Assembly (NCBI RefSeq): GCF_019244115.1
Contig: NZ_JAFATE010000557.1
Coordinates: 1-51,192 of the forward strand
Direction: 5' to 3'
From: Bradyrhizobium sp.
Lineage (GTDB): Bacteria > Pseudomonadota > Alphaproteobacteria > Rhizobiales > Xanthobacteraceae
Length of the DNA stretch: 51,192 nucleotides
The notes under the pieces were generated by a model, which was not told the DNA's origin, did not search any database, and was given only the letters and a program-made list of their open reading frames with translations. Made by a program: the position numbers and the translations under genes. This document shows, piece by piece, positions 17,633-25,349 of the stretch. Each line of letters starts with the position of its first letter. Within the stretch, counting starts at the first letter, position 1.

Positions 17633-18517
17633 ATGCCCAAGCTGAAGCTGCCCAACATCGACGACGTCGTCGCCATCGACATCCATACCCATGCCGAGGA
17701 GCCTTGCGGCCTGCATGCCGACGACGGCTATGATGATTTTCAGGCGCAGATGGCGGAGTATTTCAAGTCGCCGAACAAGCATCCGCCGACGGTCATGGAG
17801 ACCGCGGCCTATTATCGGGCGAAAAACATCGCCGCCGTGATCTTTCCGGTCGATGCCGAGCGCGAGACCGGTTTCCGCCGCTACAGCAATTACGAGATGC
17901 TGGAGGTCGCCTCGGAAAATCTCGACGTGCTGATCCCGTTCGTCTCGATCGATCCGCACAAGGGCAAGCTCGGGGTCCGCGAGGCGAAGAAACTGATCGA
18001 GGAGTATGGCGTGCGCGGCTTCAAGTTCCATCCGACCATGCAGGGCTTTTATGCCAACGACCGCATGGCCTATCCGCTTTACGAGGCGATCAATGACGGC
18101 GGGGCGATCGCGCTGTTTCACACCGGACAGACCGGGGTCGGCTCCGGCATGCCCGGCGGCATGGGCATGCGCTTGAAGTATTCCAATCCGATGTACATGG
18201 ATGACGTCGCGGCGGATTTCCCGGACCTGAAAATCATCCTCGCGCATCCCTCCTTCCCCTGGCAGGAGGAGGCGCTGTCGGTCGCGACTCACAAGCCGAA
18301 CGTCTATATCGACCTCTCCGGCTGGTCGCCAAAGTACTTTCCGCCGATCCTGGTGCGCTACATCAACTCGATCCTGCAGGACAAGATGCTGTTCGGCTCG
18401 GACTGGCCGGTGATCACGCCGGACCGCTGGCTGTCGGATTTTGCAAAGCTCGACATCCGCGACGACATCAGGCCAAAAGTGCTAAAAGCCAACGCGCGCC
18501 GGCTGCTCGGGATCTAG
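17633..18517 (+). CDS. Amidohydrolase-family metal-dependent hydrolase
   Basis: TIM-barrel hydrolase of 294 residues. Metal and catalytic residues are visible: AIDIHTHAEEP (H-x-H near 19), GFKFHPTMQGF, ALFHTGQTGVG, IILAHPSFPW and LFGSDWPVITP with the catalytic Asp near 266. This is the amidohydrolase-2 (ACMSD-like) group, which covers decarboxylases and C-C hydrolases; some members are annotated as 4-hydroxyphenyl-beta-ketoacyl-CoA hydrolases in coumarate degradation. That role would suit the divergent MaoC-like gene but is inference. ATG 17633 is preceded by GGGAGA; an upstream in-frame TTG at 17600 overlaps the palindrome and is unlikely. Confidence 0.85.
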   Translation: MPKLKLPNIDDVVAIDIHTHAEEPCGLHADDGYDDFQAQMAEYFKSPNKHPPTVMETAAYYRAKNIAAVIFPVDAERETGFRRYSNYEMLEVASENLDVLIPFVSIDPHKGKLGVREAKKLIEEYGVRGFKFHPTMQGFYANDRMAYPLYEAINDGGAIALFHTGQTGVGSGMPGGMGMRLKYSNPMYMDDVAADFPDLKIILAHPSFPWQEEALSVATHKPNVYIDLSGWSPKYFPPILVRYINSILQDKMLFGSDWPVITPDRWLSDFAKLDIRDDIRPKVLKANARRLLGI

Positions 18518-18565
18518 CTGAAGCGTGACGAATTGAATTGGAAGTGTTGCCGCATTGGCGGTCGG

Positions 18566-18696
18566 CCCCCTCTCCCCGCTTGCGGGGAGAGGGTTGGGGT
18601 GAGGGGGAGTCTCCACCGGCGCGGTGCTTGGAGAGTCCCCCTCACCCACATCGCATCTTCGATGCGATGCGACCTCTCCCCGCAAGCGGGAAGAGG
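18566..18696. repeat. R1 intergenic palindromic repeat, copy 4
   Basis: CCCTCTCCCCGCTTGCGGGG and CCTCTCCCCGCAAGCGGGAA hairpins flank a centre with GGAGTCTCCACC/GGTGCTTGGAGAGTCC and a CATCGCA/TGCGATG hairpin. It is closest to copy 1, whose centre it repeats. Confidence 0.8.
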
Positions 18697-18749
18697 TGAA
18701 CAGCACAGGTGGCCCGACGCAAGAAGGGCCTAACAAGAAAAGGTGTGCC

Positions 18750-19490
18750 GTGAGCATCAAAGCCGTTGTCTTCGACGCCTACGGGACACTCTATGACATC
18801 CAGTCGGTGGCCGATGTCACCGAGGAGGCCTTTCCCGGATACGGCGAGATCATCACCCAGGTCTGGCGCATCAAGCAGCTCGAATACACCTGGCTGCGTT
18901 CGCTGATGGGCCACTACGCAGATTTTGCCGCCGTCACGCGCGATTCTCTCGCCTACACGCTGCGCATACTTGGCCTGAGCGATGAGCCTGCCGCCTTCGA
19001 CGGCATCATCCAAAAATATCTGCATCTCGATCTCTATGGCGATGCGCTGGCCACGCTGTCAGCGATGCAGGACAGGCGGCTTGCCATCCTGTCCAACGGC
19101 AGTCCCGAGATGCTGAACGCGCTGGTGAAAAACAGCGGCCTCGATCGCCTGCTTCAGGCCACGATCAGCGTCGACGCCAGCAAGGTGTTCAAGCCTGCTC
19201 CAGCAGCCTACGCGCTGATCGAATCCACACTGCACGTATCGCCGGCCGACGTGCTGTTCGTCTCGTCAAACCCCTGGGACGCCTGCGGCGCAAAAGCGTT
19301 CGGCCTGAACGTCGCCTGGATCGAGCGGGTGACAGGCGAAGCGATGGCGCTCGCCTGCGTCGAAAGCACGGTGCTGCCGCCGCTCACCCTGTTCAAGGCG
19401 ATTCGCACCCAGATGGACGAGCTGGGCTTTGCGCCCGATCACCGCATCCGCTCGCTCTCCGAACTGCCGGGGCTTCTCTCCCAACATTGA
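18750..19490 (+). CDS. (S)-2-haloacid dehalogenase-type HAD hydrolase
   Basis: HAD-superfamily enzyme of 246 residues matching haloacid dehalogenase type II. It has motif I VFDAYGTLYD (nucleophile Asp near 10), an all-helical cap with YTWLRSLMGHYADFAAVTRD, motif II LSNGSPEML, motif III VFKPAPAAYAL (Lys) and motif IV SSNPWDACGAKAFG. These enzymes release halide from short 2-haloalkanoates, giving 2-hydroxy acids such as glycolate from chloroacetate. A GTG start at 18750 follows AAAAGG. The next gene (YbaK-like remnant) starts 10 bases after the stop, so the two probably share a transcript. Confidence 0.88.
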   Translation: MSIKAVVFDAYGTLYDIQSVADVTEEAFPGYGEIITQVWRIKQLEYTWLRSLMGHYADFAAVTRDSLAYTLRILGLSDEPAAFDGIIQKYLHLDLYGDALATLSAMQDRRLAILSNGSPEMLNALVKNSGLDRLLQATISVDASKVFKPAPAAYALIESTLHVSPADVLFVSSNPWDACGAKAFGLNVAWIERVTGEAMALACVESTVLPPLTLFKAIRTQMDELGFAPDHRIRSLSELPGLLSQH

Positions 19491-19500
19491 ATGGATCAGC

Positions 19501-19967
19501 ATGAGTCTCGAATCCGTCCGTGCCTTCTTCGCCGAGAAGGCCCCTGACATCGCTGTGATGGAATCCGCAACCAGTTCCGCCACGTCGCGCTGGCCGCCGC
19601 GGCATTCGGCGTCGAGCCGGCGCGGATCGCCAAGACGCTCTCGCTGCGCGTCGGCGAGCGCGTGATTTTGATCGTGGCGAGCGGCACCGCGCGCATGGAC
19701 AACAGGAAGGTGAAGGCCAAGTTCGGCGGCAAGCCAAAAATGCTCGGGCTCGAGGAGGTCGCCGAGATTACCGGCCACGAGGTCGGCGGCGTCTGCCCGT
19801 TCGGGCTGAAGGCGCCGCTGCCGGTCTATTGCGACATCTCGCTGCGGGCCTTCGACGTCGTCGTGCCGGCGGCCGGCTCGACCCATAGCGCGCTGAAAAT
19901 CACGCCGTCACGGCTGGCCGAGCTCACGTCAGCCGAATGGATCGACGTCTGCCAGAACGGAGCGTGA
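19501..19967 (+). pseudogene. YbaK/ProX-type aminoacyl-tRNA deacylase, frameshifted
   Basis: The first frame gives MSLESVRAFFAEKAPDIAVM ESATSSAT and then turns to nonsense. The next frame takes up VALAAAAFGVEPARIAKTLS and continues LIVASGTARMDNRKVKAKFG, GGVCPFGLKAPLPVYCDISL to the stop at 19967. Joined, this is a complete trans-editing deacylase of the YbaK/EbsC family (about 155 residues) that clears mischarged tRNA. The two halves meet at 19583/19584, where one base is missing after GCCAC. The reading could be a true one-base deletion or a sequencing error; codon use on both sides is normal, so the event is recent. Confidence 0.82.
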
Positions 19968-20008
19968 TCGCGATCGTGGCGTTCCGCGTCGCCCGCTTCT
20001 GTTGCAGC

Positions 20009-21274
20009 TCACCTCACGATGGCGCCGTAGACGATGTCCTGGACCTGCTCGCGGTAATATTTCCTGATCTCGCCGGGCGCCGCCGTCCCCACCACGACGA
20101 CGAGACGCTCCTTCGGGTCGCAGAAGAACTGCGTGCCGTAGGCGCCGTTCCAGGTGAACTCCCCGGGATTGCCTGGGACCGACGAGAGCCCTTCGCTGGT
20201 GCGCACAGCCACGCCGAGGCCGAACGAAAACCCGCCGCGATGCGGCTCGACATTCGCGACCTTGTTCTTGATCTCCGGACCGAGGTGGTTGGAGATCATG
20301 TGGTGCACCGTCCGGGGACCGAGAATGCGCTGGCCGTCGAGCTCTCCGCCGTTGAGCAGCATCTGCGCGAAGCGCAAATAATCGCCGACCGTGGCAAACG
20401 CGCAGGCCCCGCCGCAGTCGAATTTTGCCGGCGTGTCGAGCAGCTTGATCGCCTGTGGCTTGCCCGTCAGCGGATCATCGGCAAACGGACGGGCAAGACG
20501 ATCCCGCTGCGGCTCGGACGGAGCGAAGGTGGCATCCTTCATGCCGAGCGGCTGCCAGACATTGCGAGCCAGGTATTGGCCGAGGCGCTGCCCACTCACC
20601 TTCTCGACGACAGCGCCGAGCACGTCGATCGAGAAGCCGTACTCGAATTCCGTACTCGGCTGGTGCGCCAGCGGCAGTTTCGTGATGCGATCGATGAAGG
20701 CCTGTGTGTCGCCCTCGATCGCCGGGGCCGTCCCCTCCGGATAGAGACGCGCGACCTCGCTCGACGAGTCCGGCCGTCCGCCATAGATCAGGCCGGACGT
20801 ATGACGATAGAGGTCGTGGATGGTGATCGGCGAACTCTGCGCTTCGAGTTTCAATGAACCGTCAGGCTGCGGCACGCCCACCTTCATGTCGGCGAATCCC
20901 GGATAATAGTCCGAAAGCTTCGCCTGAAGCGGCAGACGGCCCTGCTCCATCAGCGTCAGCGCGGCGACCGCCGCCATCGGCTTGGTCATGGAAGCCAGCG
21001 CGAACACCGCATCGAGCGGCATCGGCGTGCCCCTGATCGGATCGAGCGCCCCATAAGCCTTGTAGTGCACGAGCTTGCCGTCGCGCGCGATTGCGACGAC
21101 CGCGCCTGGCACACGCTTCGCGCCGGTCTCGCGCGCGAAGAAATCGTCGAGCCGCGACAGACCCTGCTCGGAAAACCCGACGTCATCGGGCTTTGCCTCC
21201 GGCAAGGGAGCGCCGTACGCCACGTTCAGTACAAGCCCGACGGCCGCTGCTGCGGTCACGATGCGCGTCTTCAT
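20009..21274 (-). CDS. Exported serine hydrolase, class C beta-lactamase/penicillin-binding fold
   Basis: A 421-residue protein with a signal peptide (MKTRIVTAAAAVGLVLNVAYGAP). The beta-lactamase fold shows the S-x-x-K motif in FALASMTKPMAA (near 108), LYRHTSGLIYGG and a C-terminal GGFSFGLGVAV / ERLVVVVGTAA region. The usual Y-x-N is replaced by the segment EFEYGFSIDVLG. Such proteins are esterases, D-aminopeptidases or carboxypeptidases more often than antibiotic resistance enzymes. ATG 21274 has GGGAGGAGAG upstream; the frame is open to 21394 but without a signal at that end. Confidence 0.87.
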   Translation of the reverse strand: MKTRIVTAAAAVGLVLNVAYGAPLPEAKPDDVGFSEQGLSRLDDFFARETGAKRVPGAVVAIARDGKLVHYKAYGALDPIRGTPMPLDAVFALASMTKPMAAVAALTLMEQGRLPLQAKLSDYYPGFADMKVGVPQPDGSLKLEAQSSPITIHDLYRHTSGLIYGGRPDSSSEVARLYPEGTAPAIEGDTQAFIDRITKLPLAHQPSTEFEYGFSIDVLGAVVEKVSGQRLGQYLARNVWQPLGMKDATFAPSEPQRDRLARPFADDPLTGKPQAIKLLDTPAKFDCGGACAFATVGDYLRFAQMLLNGGELDGQRILGPRTVHHMISNHLGPEIKNKVANVEPHRGGFSFGLGVAVRTSEGLSSVPGNPGEFTWNGAYGTQFFCDPKERLVVVVGTAAPGEIRKYYREQVQDIVYGAIVR

Positions 21275-21564
21275 GCTCTCCTCCCTCGAGGACGGATCGA
21301 TGTCGCTCATTGGTGCGATCGCGGTATCCGCCGACGGTATGATTAGATCACGTCCGCAGCAGCGACAAGTAAAAGCGGCCCCCGGCGCTTGCACGGCAAG
21401 ACGTCCTGCACGGGCGAAAACGTCATAGCTTGTTCAAGGCAATGCGGAGCGCAACCGAACGAACGACGAGCTGCCGGCTCGACGGGGCGCAAGACCCGCG
21501 ATCGCGGGACGACCGAAGCGGCTGGACTAGCGCGTCTTCGGCACGCGTCCGATCAGAGGATTTT

Positions 21565-21864
21565 TCAGCGATTGATCCGAGCGGCCCGGTCGCTGCGACG
21601 GACTGGCTGCGCGGGCTGCTGCGCATTGTCGCTGGACATGAACACCGCGCGGCACGGCTCGGAAAGCAGCGGCGTGTTATAGCGGAGACAGGCAATGATG
21701 CGGTCGGGGTCGGGAATCTGCGCGCCGCAGAGCCGGAACACGTCCGGCGTGCAGGCCATCTGCTGTTCAGGGGTGCCGCGATTGTCCTGCGCGACCGCCG
21801 CGCCTGCGCCGACGAGGCTGACGACCGACAGTGCAAGGGCAAGGATCATCCGCTGCGTCAGCAT
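21565..21864 (-). CDS. Small secreted protein with a Cys-rich repeat-like motif
   Basis: A 99-residue protein with a Sec signal peptide (MLTQRMILALALSVVSLVGA ending AVAQ). The mature part has MACTPDVFRLCGAQIPDPDR then IIACLRYNTPLLSEPCRAVF: the C-x3-D-x2-R-x-C ... C-L-x-x-N...LS-x2-C layout is like one Golgi-glycoprotein/FGFR Cys-rich repeat as found in many alphaproteobacterial periplasmic proteins. Role unknown. The ATG has AAGGAA upstream. It stands between the beta-lactamase-fold gene and a long repeat-filled stretch. Confidence 0.72.
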   Translation of the reverse strand: MLTQRMILALALSVVSLVGAGAAVAQDNRGTPEQQMACTPDVFRLCGAQIPDPDRIIACLRYNTPLLSEPCRAVFMSSDNAQQPAQPVRRSDRAARINR

Positions 21865-22323
21865 GTCCGGTTCCTTCTATGCCGTGCGCGGCCGTTCCAC
21901 GCGGGCTCCAACACTCGCCAATGAATGCGGCGCGGAATGGTTCGCGTTCCACAAGAAAACGTGAAGTTGCCGTTCATGTGTCCTCCGGGCCGGCGCTCGA
22001 ATTTGCACGAGATCCTGCCTGCATCGGATGCGCCGATTGCCCGTCGTGCCAATCCGCCGCAGTTGGTTGATTTCTGATTTTTGCAATCGGGCTTGACTTT
22101 TGCGTAAATCAGAAGCATCATCCGCGTCGTCCCGCACTCGCTACGGAGGGGCGCTTCGCGATCGTCACGGACGTTGAGCGCGGGATGCGATGGCTGCGAT
22201 GGTGTCGCGCGTGCCCTGTGTACGCGGACGAACGATACCGACGCGGACGGTGAAATCGTGTGGTCCTGTCGCCCCGACGCTGGCGATAAGTTGCGCTGAT
22301 GACGTCGGCGCGACGATGGGGGC

Positions 22324-22495
22324 AAGAAAGCCCGGTCCCCAGGGAGATCACGTATAAGCCGTAAAGCCGCTGCGCAGGGAGGGCCGGTTGTTCGGCCAAA
22401 CCTGTGGTGACTGCCGCCAGCTTTTTTTGTTGCTGGCGGGCCATGGGTGCGGCCTGCACCCGGCCTTCCCTGCGCCCTCTGTTTCCAGAGGGACG
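22324..22495 (-). ncRNA. R3 structured RNA candidate, copy A
   Basis: Reading the reverse strand: hairpin 1 (CCCTCT/AGAGGG, 22475-22492), a long closing stem (22460-22475 with 22372-22387, one mismatch), an inner hairpin GGGTGC/GCACCC, then GCCAGC/GCTGGC around an A-rich loop, the box CAGTCACCACAGGT, and a terminator at 22331-22344 with a GGGA tetraloop followed by CTTTCTT. Homologous copies B (36514-36693) and C (from 51096) keep these pairings with different bases. ATTCTCGCGGC at 22524-22534 is conserved upstream and may be a promoter part or the true 5' end. Confidence 0.7.
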
Positions 22496-22623
22496 CGACT
22501 GACGCAAAACTCGGGTGTTCAGCGCCGCGAGAATGCGTAGTTGCGCTCTCAAGCTGTTCGAATGTTTGAATCAGAAACTGATGTTCACCCCCGACATTAT
22601 TGCAGAACGCCAACGTCAGTTTC

Positions 22624-22712
22624 GTAGGGTGGGCAAAGGGTGCGAGAGCGCCGTGCCCACCATCTGGCCGCGTTGCGAGAACGGTGGGCACGCTACGCTT
22701 AGCCCACCCTAC
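22624..22712. repeat. R2 repeat (GTAGGGTGGGC family), copy 1
   Basis: Begins GTAGGGTGGGCAAAG and ends with the near-mirror CCCACCCTAC; inner GTGCCCACCAT and GGTGGGCAC also pair, giving a double-hairpin of about 89 bases. Copies at 37018-37103 and 46712-46799. Confidence 0.82.
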
Positions 22713-22719
22713 AAACTAT

Positions 22720-22801
22720 CGTCATTGCGAGGCGCAACGCGCCGAAGCAATCCAGAGTCGCAGTTAGGGCGCTGGATTGCTTCGCTTCGCTCGCCATGAC
22801 G
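22720..22801. repeat. R4 repeat (GTCATTGCGAG family), copy 1
   Basis: CGTCATTGCGAGGCG ... GAAGCAATCCAG and the mirrored CTGGATTGCTTC ... CGCCATGACG form a long imperfect inverted repeat. A diverged copy lies at 36336-36423. Confidence 0.78.
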
Positions 22802-22810
22802 GGACACACC

Positions 22811-23719
22811 TCATTTCTTTTTCCCTCTTGCGAACTGCTTCACCAGAAACGCCGCCAGCACCTCGACGCGCGCGGGCCGCGGCCCGCCGGGCGGGGTCAG
22901 CAGATGAACGGCGCCTTCCGCCTGCTTCCAGCCTTTCAGGATCACCTCGACCTTGCCGGTGGCAACGGCGTCGCCGACGATGAACTCCGGCAGGTCGGCG
23001 ATGCCGAGCCCCGCGACCACGGCCGGCAGCAGCGCCTCGCCATTGTTGACGCGCAGCGGTCCCGCAGGACGCACGCTGACCTCCTCGCCCGCGGCGTTGG
23101 TGTAGTGCCAGACATTCGGGTTCGACAGATAGGCGTAGCCAAAACATTTGTGGTCGGCGAGATGCATCGGATGGGTCGGTCGGCCGTGGCGCCTCAGGTA
23201 GGATGGCGCCGCCACGGTGTAGCGCGGCATCGGGCACAGCCGCCGCGCCAGCAGCGAGGAATCCGGCAGCCGCGCGATGCGCAGGCCGGCATCAAATCCT
23301 TCGCCGATCAGATCCACGGTCGCATCGCTCAGATGCAGGTCGATCGCGACTTCCGGGTAGGCTTTCAGGAACTCGGGCAGCAGCGGCGCCACCACCTTGA
23401 CGCCAAAAGTCATCGGCACCGCGAGCCGCACCAGCCCGCGCGGGGTCGCCGATTGCGCCAGCACCTCGCTCTCGGCCGCTTCGCCATCGGTGAGCAGGCG
23501 CGCGGCGCGCTCCGACAGCCGCTGCCCGGCATCGGTGAGTGCCAACCTGCGCGAGGTGCGGTTGAACAGCCGGGCCCCGAGCCGCTCCTCGAGCCGGCTC
23601 ACCGCCTTCGAGACGGTCGCCTTCGACAGCGCGAGTTCGCCGGCGGCCGCCGCGAAGGAGCGCAATTCCACCACCTTGGCGAAGATCGCCAGCGCCTCGA
23701 AATCCGGGAGTTTTGCCAT
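22811..23719 (-). CDS. LysR-family transcriptional regulator
   Basis: A 302-residue regulator. The N-terminal winged helix-turn-helix covers about residues 5-65: FAKVVELRSFAAAAGELALS, KATVSKAVSRLEERLGARLF, NRTSRRLALTDAGQRL. The periplasmic-binding-like effector domain follows (LVRLAVPMTFGVKVVAPLLP, GFDAGLRIARLPDSSLLARR). The product is cytoplasmic. It is divergent from the pirin-wrbA pair across 120 bases, the classic layout for a LysR protein that controls its neighbour, and pirin/WrbA responses to quinones or oxidative stress fit. Inducer unknown. Confidence 0.92.
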   Translation of the reverse strand: MAKLPDFEALAIFAKVVELRSFAAAAGELALSKATVSKAVSRLEERLGARLFNRTSRRLALTDAGQRLSERAARLLTDGEAAESEVLAQSATPRGLVRLAVPMTFGVKVVAPLLPEFLKAYPEVAIDLHLSDATVDLIGEGFDAGLRIARLPDSSLLARRLCPMPRYTVAAPSYLRRHGRPTHPMHLADHKCFGYAYLSNPNVWHYTNAAGEEVSVRPAGPLRVNNGEALLPAVVAGLGIADLPEFIVGDAVATGKVEVILKGWKQAEGAVHLLTPPGGPRPARVEVLAAFLVKQFARGKKK

Positions 23720-23747
23720 TTTGTTTGGATCGCCAGCAGCGCTTTTG

Positions 23748-23771
23748 GAAACAATGAGTTTCGATAGTTTC
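23748..23771. promoter_or_regulatory. Candidate LysR binding site
   Basis: GAAAC-AATGA-GTTTC (23748-23762) is an interrupted palindrome followed by a further GTTTC at 23767-23771, in the AT-richer gap between the divergent LysR and pirin genes. The T-N11-A style of LysR boxes fits loosely. Confidence 0.35.
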
Positions 23772-23839
23772 TATTTATGCATCATGCGGCGACGCTTATC
23801 CAGAGCCCAACGACATCCAATCGTTTGAGGGAAAATCCC

Positions 23840-24538
23840 ATGATCGAACTGAAACCTTATGCAAAACTGGGCGGCGCCGACCACGGCTGGCTGAAGGCCA
23901 AGCACCACTTCTCCTTCGCGAGCTACTATGACCCTGAGAACATGGGACATGGTGCCCTGCGGGTGTGGAACGACGACGAGATCGCGCCGAACACCGGCTT
24001 TCCGGCGCATCCGCATCGCGACATGGAAATCATCACCTATGTCCGCGAAGGCGCGATCACGCACCAGGATAGCCTCGGCAACAAGGGCCGCACTGAAGCC
24101 GGCGACGTGCAGGTGATGAGCGCCGGCAGCGGCATCCGCCATTCCGAATACAATCTCGAGCCGGTCACGACACGGATTTTCCAGATCTGGATCGAGCCGA
24201 CCACGGAGGGCGGCCAGCCGACCTGGGGGGCAAAGCCGTTTCCGAAAGCCAGCCGCAACGGCAAGTTCGTGACGCTGGCGAGCGGCATCAAGGGCGACAA
24301 TGACGCGCTGCCGATCCGCGCCGATGCACGGGTGCTCGGCACCACGCTGAAGGCCGGCGAGACCGCGGAATATTCAGCGGACAAGGCGCGGCATCTTTAT
24401 CTGGTGCCGGCGGTCGGCCGCGTCGAGGTCAACGGCGTTGCCGTCAACGCCCGCGACGGCGCTGCGATCCGCAACGAGGAGGCGCTGAAGATCACGGCAC
24501 TGGAGGATTCCGAACTGGTGCTGGTCGACGCGGCGTGA
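23840..24538 (+). CDS. Pirin-family cupin protein
   Basis: A 232-residue double-cupin. Metal-site residues are seen in [16 protein letters not shown] (near 52) and [14 protein letters not shown], followed by [16 protein letters not shown], all diagnostic for the YhhW/pirin family. Bacterial members act as quercetin 2,3-dioxygenases or as redox-sensing partners. ATG 23840 has GAGGG 8 bases upstream. It probably forms an operon with wrbA (153 bases downstream, with an R5 repeat between) under the divergent LysR protein. Confidence 0.9.
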   Translation: MIELKPYAKLGGADHGWLKAKHHFSFASYYDPENMGHGALRVWNDDEIAPNTGFPAHPHRDMEIITYVREGAITHQDSLGNKGRTEAGDVQVMSAGSGIRHSEYNLEPVTTRIFQIWIEPTTEGGQPTWGAKPFPKASRNGKFVTLASGIKGDNDALPIRADARVLGTTLKAGETAEYSADKARHLYLVPAVGRVEVNGVAVNARDGAAIRNEEALKITALEDSELVLVDAA

Positions 24539-24561
24539 ATGCAGTCATCGCCACACACAAC

Positions 24562-24646
24562 CGTCATGCCCGGGCTTGTCCCGGGCATCCACGTCTTTCC
24601 TTCATCGCCAATACGTGGATGGCCGGGACAAGCCCGGCCATGACGA
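24562..24646. repeat. R5 repeat (GTCATGCCCGGG family), copy 1
   Basis: CCGTCATGCCCGGGCTTGTC ... GGCATCCACG is mirrored by ATACGTGGATGGCCGGGACA ... GCCATGACG. It sits between the pirin and wrbA genes, so it would be transcribed and could form a hairpin that uncouples their expression. Related element at 50926-51031. Confidence 0.8.
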
Positions 24647-24690
24647 CTGAGACAATCGGGCATTCCAAAATCACTCAAAGGAGAGCAATC

Positions 24691-25290
24691 ATGGCTAAAG
24701 TTCTTGTCCTCTATTACTCCGCCTACGGCCACATCGAGGCGATGGCCAACGCGGTGGCTGAAGGCGCCCGCGAGGCCGGCGCCAGCGTCGACATCAAGCG
24801 TGTCCCGGAGCTCGTGCCGCCCGAAATCGCCAAGGCCTCGTACTACAAGCTCGACCAGGCCGCGCCGGTCGCCACCATCGACGAGCTGGCGAATTACGAT
24901 GCGATCATCGTCGGCACCGGCACGCGCTTCGGCCGGATGTCGTCGCAGATGGCGAACTTTCTGGATCAGGCCGGCGGCCTCTGGGCCAAGGGCGCGCTGC
25001 ACGGCAAGGTCGGCGGCGCCTTCTCCTCGACCGCGACCCAGCATGGCGGCCAGGAGACCACGCTGTTCTCCATCATCACCAACCTCCTGCATTTCGGCAT
25101 GACGGTGGTCGGGCTCAACTACGGCTTTGCCGGACAGATGAAGCTCGACGAGATCACCGGCGGCTCGCCCTATGGCGCGACCACCATCACCGGCGGCGAC
25201 GGCTCGCGGCAGCCCAGCGCGAACGAGCTCGCCGGCGCGCGCTATCAGGGCCGCGTGATCGCGGAGACAGCCAAAAAGCTGCACGGCTGA
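24691..25290 (+). CDS. wrbA: NAD(P)H:quinone oxidoreductase, WrbA type
   Basis: Flavodoxin-like FMN enzyme of 199 residues that reduces quinones by two electrons, protecting against redox cycling. Motifs: [19 protein letters not shown] at the N terminus (FMN phosphate loop), [14 protein letters not shown] near 74, and [15 protein letters not shown] near 113, all as in WrbA. Length matches the family. ATG 24691 has AAGGAGAG 6 bases upstream. It follows pirin on the same strand. Confidence 0.95.
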   Translation: MAKVLVLYYSAYGHIEAMANAVAEGAREAGASVDIKRVPELVPPEIAKASYYKLDQAAPVATIDELANYDAIIVGTGTRFGRMSSQMANFLDQAGGLWAKGALHGKVGGAFSSTATQHGGQETTLFSIITNLLHFGMTVVGLNYGFAGQMKLDEITGGSPYGATTITGGDGSRQPSANELAGARYQGRVIAETAKKLHG

Positions 25291-25349
25291 GCGTCATGGC
25301 TGATGCGAGAGGGGCGGCATTCTCCGATGCGAATGCCGCCGCTATCGGC

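Larger units (their letters stand above)
21865..22810. other. Gene-free stretch filled with repeats
   Basis: Nearly 950 bases without a supported protein gene. It holds, in order, about 400 bases of unassigned sequence, the R3 structured RNA candidate (22324-22495, with a conserved upstream block to 22534), the R2 repeat 22624-22712 and the R4 repeat 22720-22801. A 277-codon frame on the reverse strand runs through all of them and is best explained as spurious. Confidence 0.75.

Noticed and set aside
21858..22691. 277-codon minus-strand frame in the repeat stretch
   Set aside because: It spans R2 and the structured RNA element. Similar frames arise from the other RNA copy in a different frame, so the peptide is a by-product of the RNA sequence.
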